A stretch of DNA of 39,100 nucleotides. Source: a virus. The stretch covers positions 1 to 39,100 of the IMG/VR virus record IMGVR_UViG_3300040801_004087; one strand, 5' to 3'. The notes under the pieces are model-generated. The model searched no databases. It saw only the letters and a program-made list of their open reading frames with translations, and had not been told where the DNA came from. Made by a program: the position numbers and the translations under genes. Each line of letters begins with the position of its first letter. Positions within the stretch are counted from its first letter, which is position 1. Of this stretch, positions 38,661-39,100 are shown one piece after another.

Positions 38661-38846
38661 ATGAAAGCCTCCGCCATCCTCGCCTTCGCACGTTTCGCGC
38701 TGTCGGCCATCGAACAGCTGCTCGAGTTCATCCAGGACACCAAGGATCTGAACGCCGCCGAGGGCGCCGAGCTGAAGCAGGAGCTGGGCAGGATCCAGTC
38801 CCGCCTCGACGAGGCAAACAAGAAAGCCGAATCGGTCGGCATCTAG
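38661..38846 (+). CDS. Small protein at the end of the right arm
   Basis: This 61-aa protein (MKASAILAFARFALSAIEQL...) has a moderately hydrophobic amphipathic N terminus and a coiled C terminus (GAELKQELGRIQSRLDEANK). GAAAGGA precedes the ATG. A terminator-like hairpin follows. It may pair with the lipoprotein as an inner partner, which is a guess. Confidence 0.65.
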   Translation: MKASAILAFARFALSAIEQLLEFIQDTKDLNAAEGAELKQELGRIQSRLDEANKKAESVGI

Positions 38847-38866
38847 CCACCGCCGAAACAGGCCAG

Positions 38867-38895
38867 AACGGGGTTCGCACGAAGCGGACCCCGTT
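38867..38895 (+). terminator. Hairpin terminator of the right arm
   Basis: AACGGGGTTCGC (38867-38878) pairs with GCGGACCCCGTT (38884-38895) with one G-T wobble, giving a 12-bp stem and 5-nt loop. CACTTTCT follows. It lies 21 bp after the last gene stop and before the end sites, so late transcripts probably stop before host DNA. Confidence 0.75.
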
Positions 38896-38951
38896 CACTT
38901 TCTAACCAAATCGGTTCAAAACGCCGCTATTTCCCTCCAAGGCGCCAGCAG

Positions 38952-38983
38952 CAATTAATGTCGCGAGTTTTTGACGCGCTACA
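38952..38983. repeat. Right terminal transposase-binding sites (R1, R2)
   Basis: CAATTAATGTCGCG (38952-38965) matches the inner left sites, and the last 16 bp TTTTTGACGCGCTACA (38968-38983) match the left terminus in inverted orientation. The end has the conserved CA. Two adjacent sites in 32 bp make a compact right end. Confidence 0.8.
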
Positions 38984-39100
38984 GACCACAAAGGCCGCCT
39001 GCCTCAACACGCTGTGGCAGGCGATGCTCCGCGCCGAGCTTGTCGGCGGGTTTCGGTATCGCGGGATCGTCCTTCACGATGCGGAGGACGTCGCCCATCC
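38984..39100 (+). pseudogene. NfrB-like glycosyltransferase, downstream fragment
   Basis: The second GACCA copy (38984-38988) is followed in frame by TKAACLNTLWQAMLRAELVG and then ILHDAEDV-type GIVLHDAEDVAHP, the conserved acidic motif of this glycosyltransferase family. The frame continues past the window end. It is separated from its first part (1-117) by 38.9 kb of prophage, so the gene is inactive in this lysogen. Confidence 0.82.

Larger units (their letters stand above)
118..38983. mobile_element. Complete Mu-like transposable prophage (siphovirus type)
   Basis: The element begins TGTGGTGCGTCA and ends in the reverse complement of TGTAGCGCGTCA, so 10 of the 12 terminal bases match as inverted repeats. 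It is flanked by a 5-bp target duplication. It encodes Ner, a DDE transposase A, an AAA+ ATPase B, Gam, gp16, Mor, Mu-type terminase, portal and F proteins, a protease/scaffold, a siphovirus-like tail and a lysis cassette. Its 38.9 kb length fits the family. The control region is central with diverging arms, unlike Mu, where it sits at the left end. The element looks functional apart from the gam start, the gapR locus and one broken methylase. Confidence 0.96.

Noticed and set aside
118-38983. Integration by a tyrosine or serine recombinase; tRNA genes or CRISPR arrays in the window
   Set aside because: No integrase gene, no tRNA-like fold at the ends and no spaced repeat array were seen; the ends and 5-bp duplication indicate DDE transposition.

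Overview
The window holds one complete Mu-like transposable prophage, from 118 to 38983 (38,866 bp), inserted in a host gene. Host sequence remains at both edges (1-117 and 38984-39100). The element starts with TG, ends with CA, and is flanked by a 5-bp direct repeat GACCA (113-117 and 38984-38988). If the prophage and one repeat copy are removed, the two edges join in frame into a glycosyltransferase that reads like NfrB. High GC, very tight ATGA/TGATG gene coupling, AAAGGA ribosome-binding sites and a GapR/DUF2312 protein point to an alphaproteobacterial host. Sphingomonad-like is a guess. Tail tube, G/GT frameshift and tape-measure genes without a sheath indicate a siphovirus-type tail.

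The layout differs from phage Mu. The control region lies near the middle (about 18.07-18.16 kb) and two arms diverge from it. The left arm (minus strand) runs ner, transposase A, ATPase B, a run of small early genes (gam, helix-turn-helix proteins, a DnaA domain IV protein, gp16) and the activator mor. It continues with late packaging genes (DUF2730, gp26-like, small terminase, gapR, large terminase, portal) and then a cargo block (ASCH, Gp88-like, Dam) before the F-like head protein and a broken second dam. The right arm (plus strand) runs CI-like repressor, secreted nuclease-like protein, membrane protein, protease/scaffold, decoration protein, major capsid, adaptors, tail tube, G/GT chaperones, tape measure, tail tip, lysis genes and the right end.

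Three intergenic sites share a GTCC-N6-GGAC dyad followed, at identical spacing, by a CTA/-10-like element: before the left-arm late genes, before the protease/capsid operon and before the lysis operon. This is the pattern expected of Mor/C-family activated late promoters, so one Mor-like protein probably switches on all three late transcripts. Two of these promoters place the predicted transcription start at, or 2 nt before, the start codon.

Other noteworthy points are a GGGAAAC programmed -1 frameshift site, a nested scaffold start inside the protease gene, gapR nested out of frame inside a longer ORF, a gam gene with its start codon out of frame by one base, a Mor protein with a duplicated core motif, and phage copies of host replication or nucleoid proteins (DnaA domain IV, GapR). 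All calls are from reading the sequence; no database search was run.
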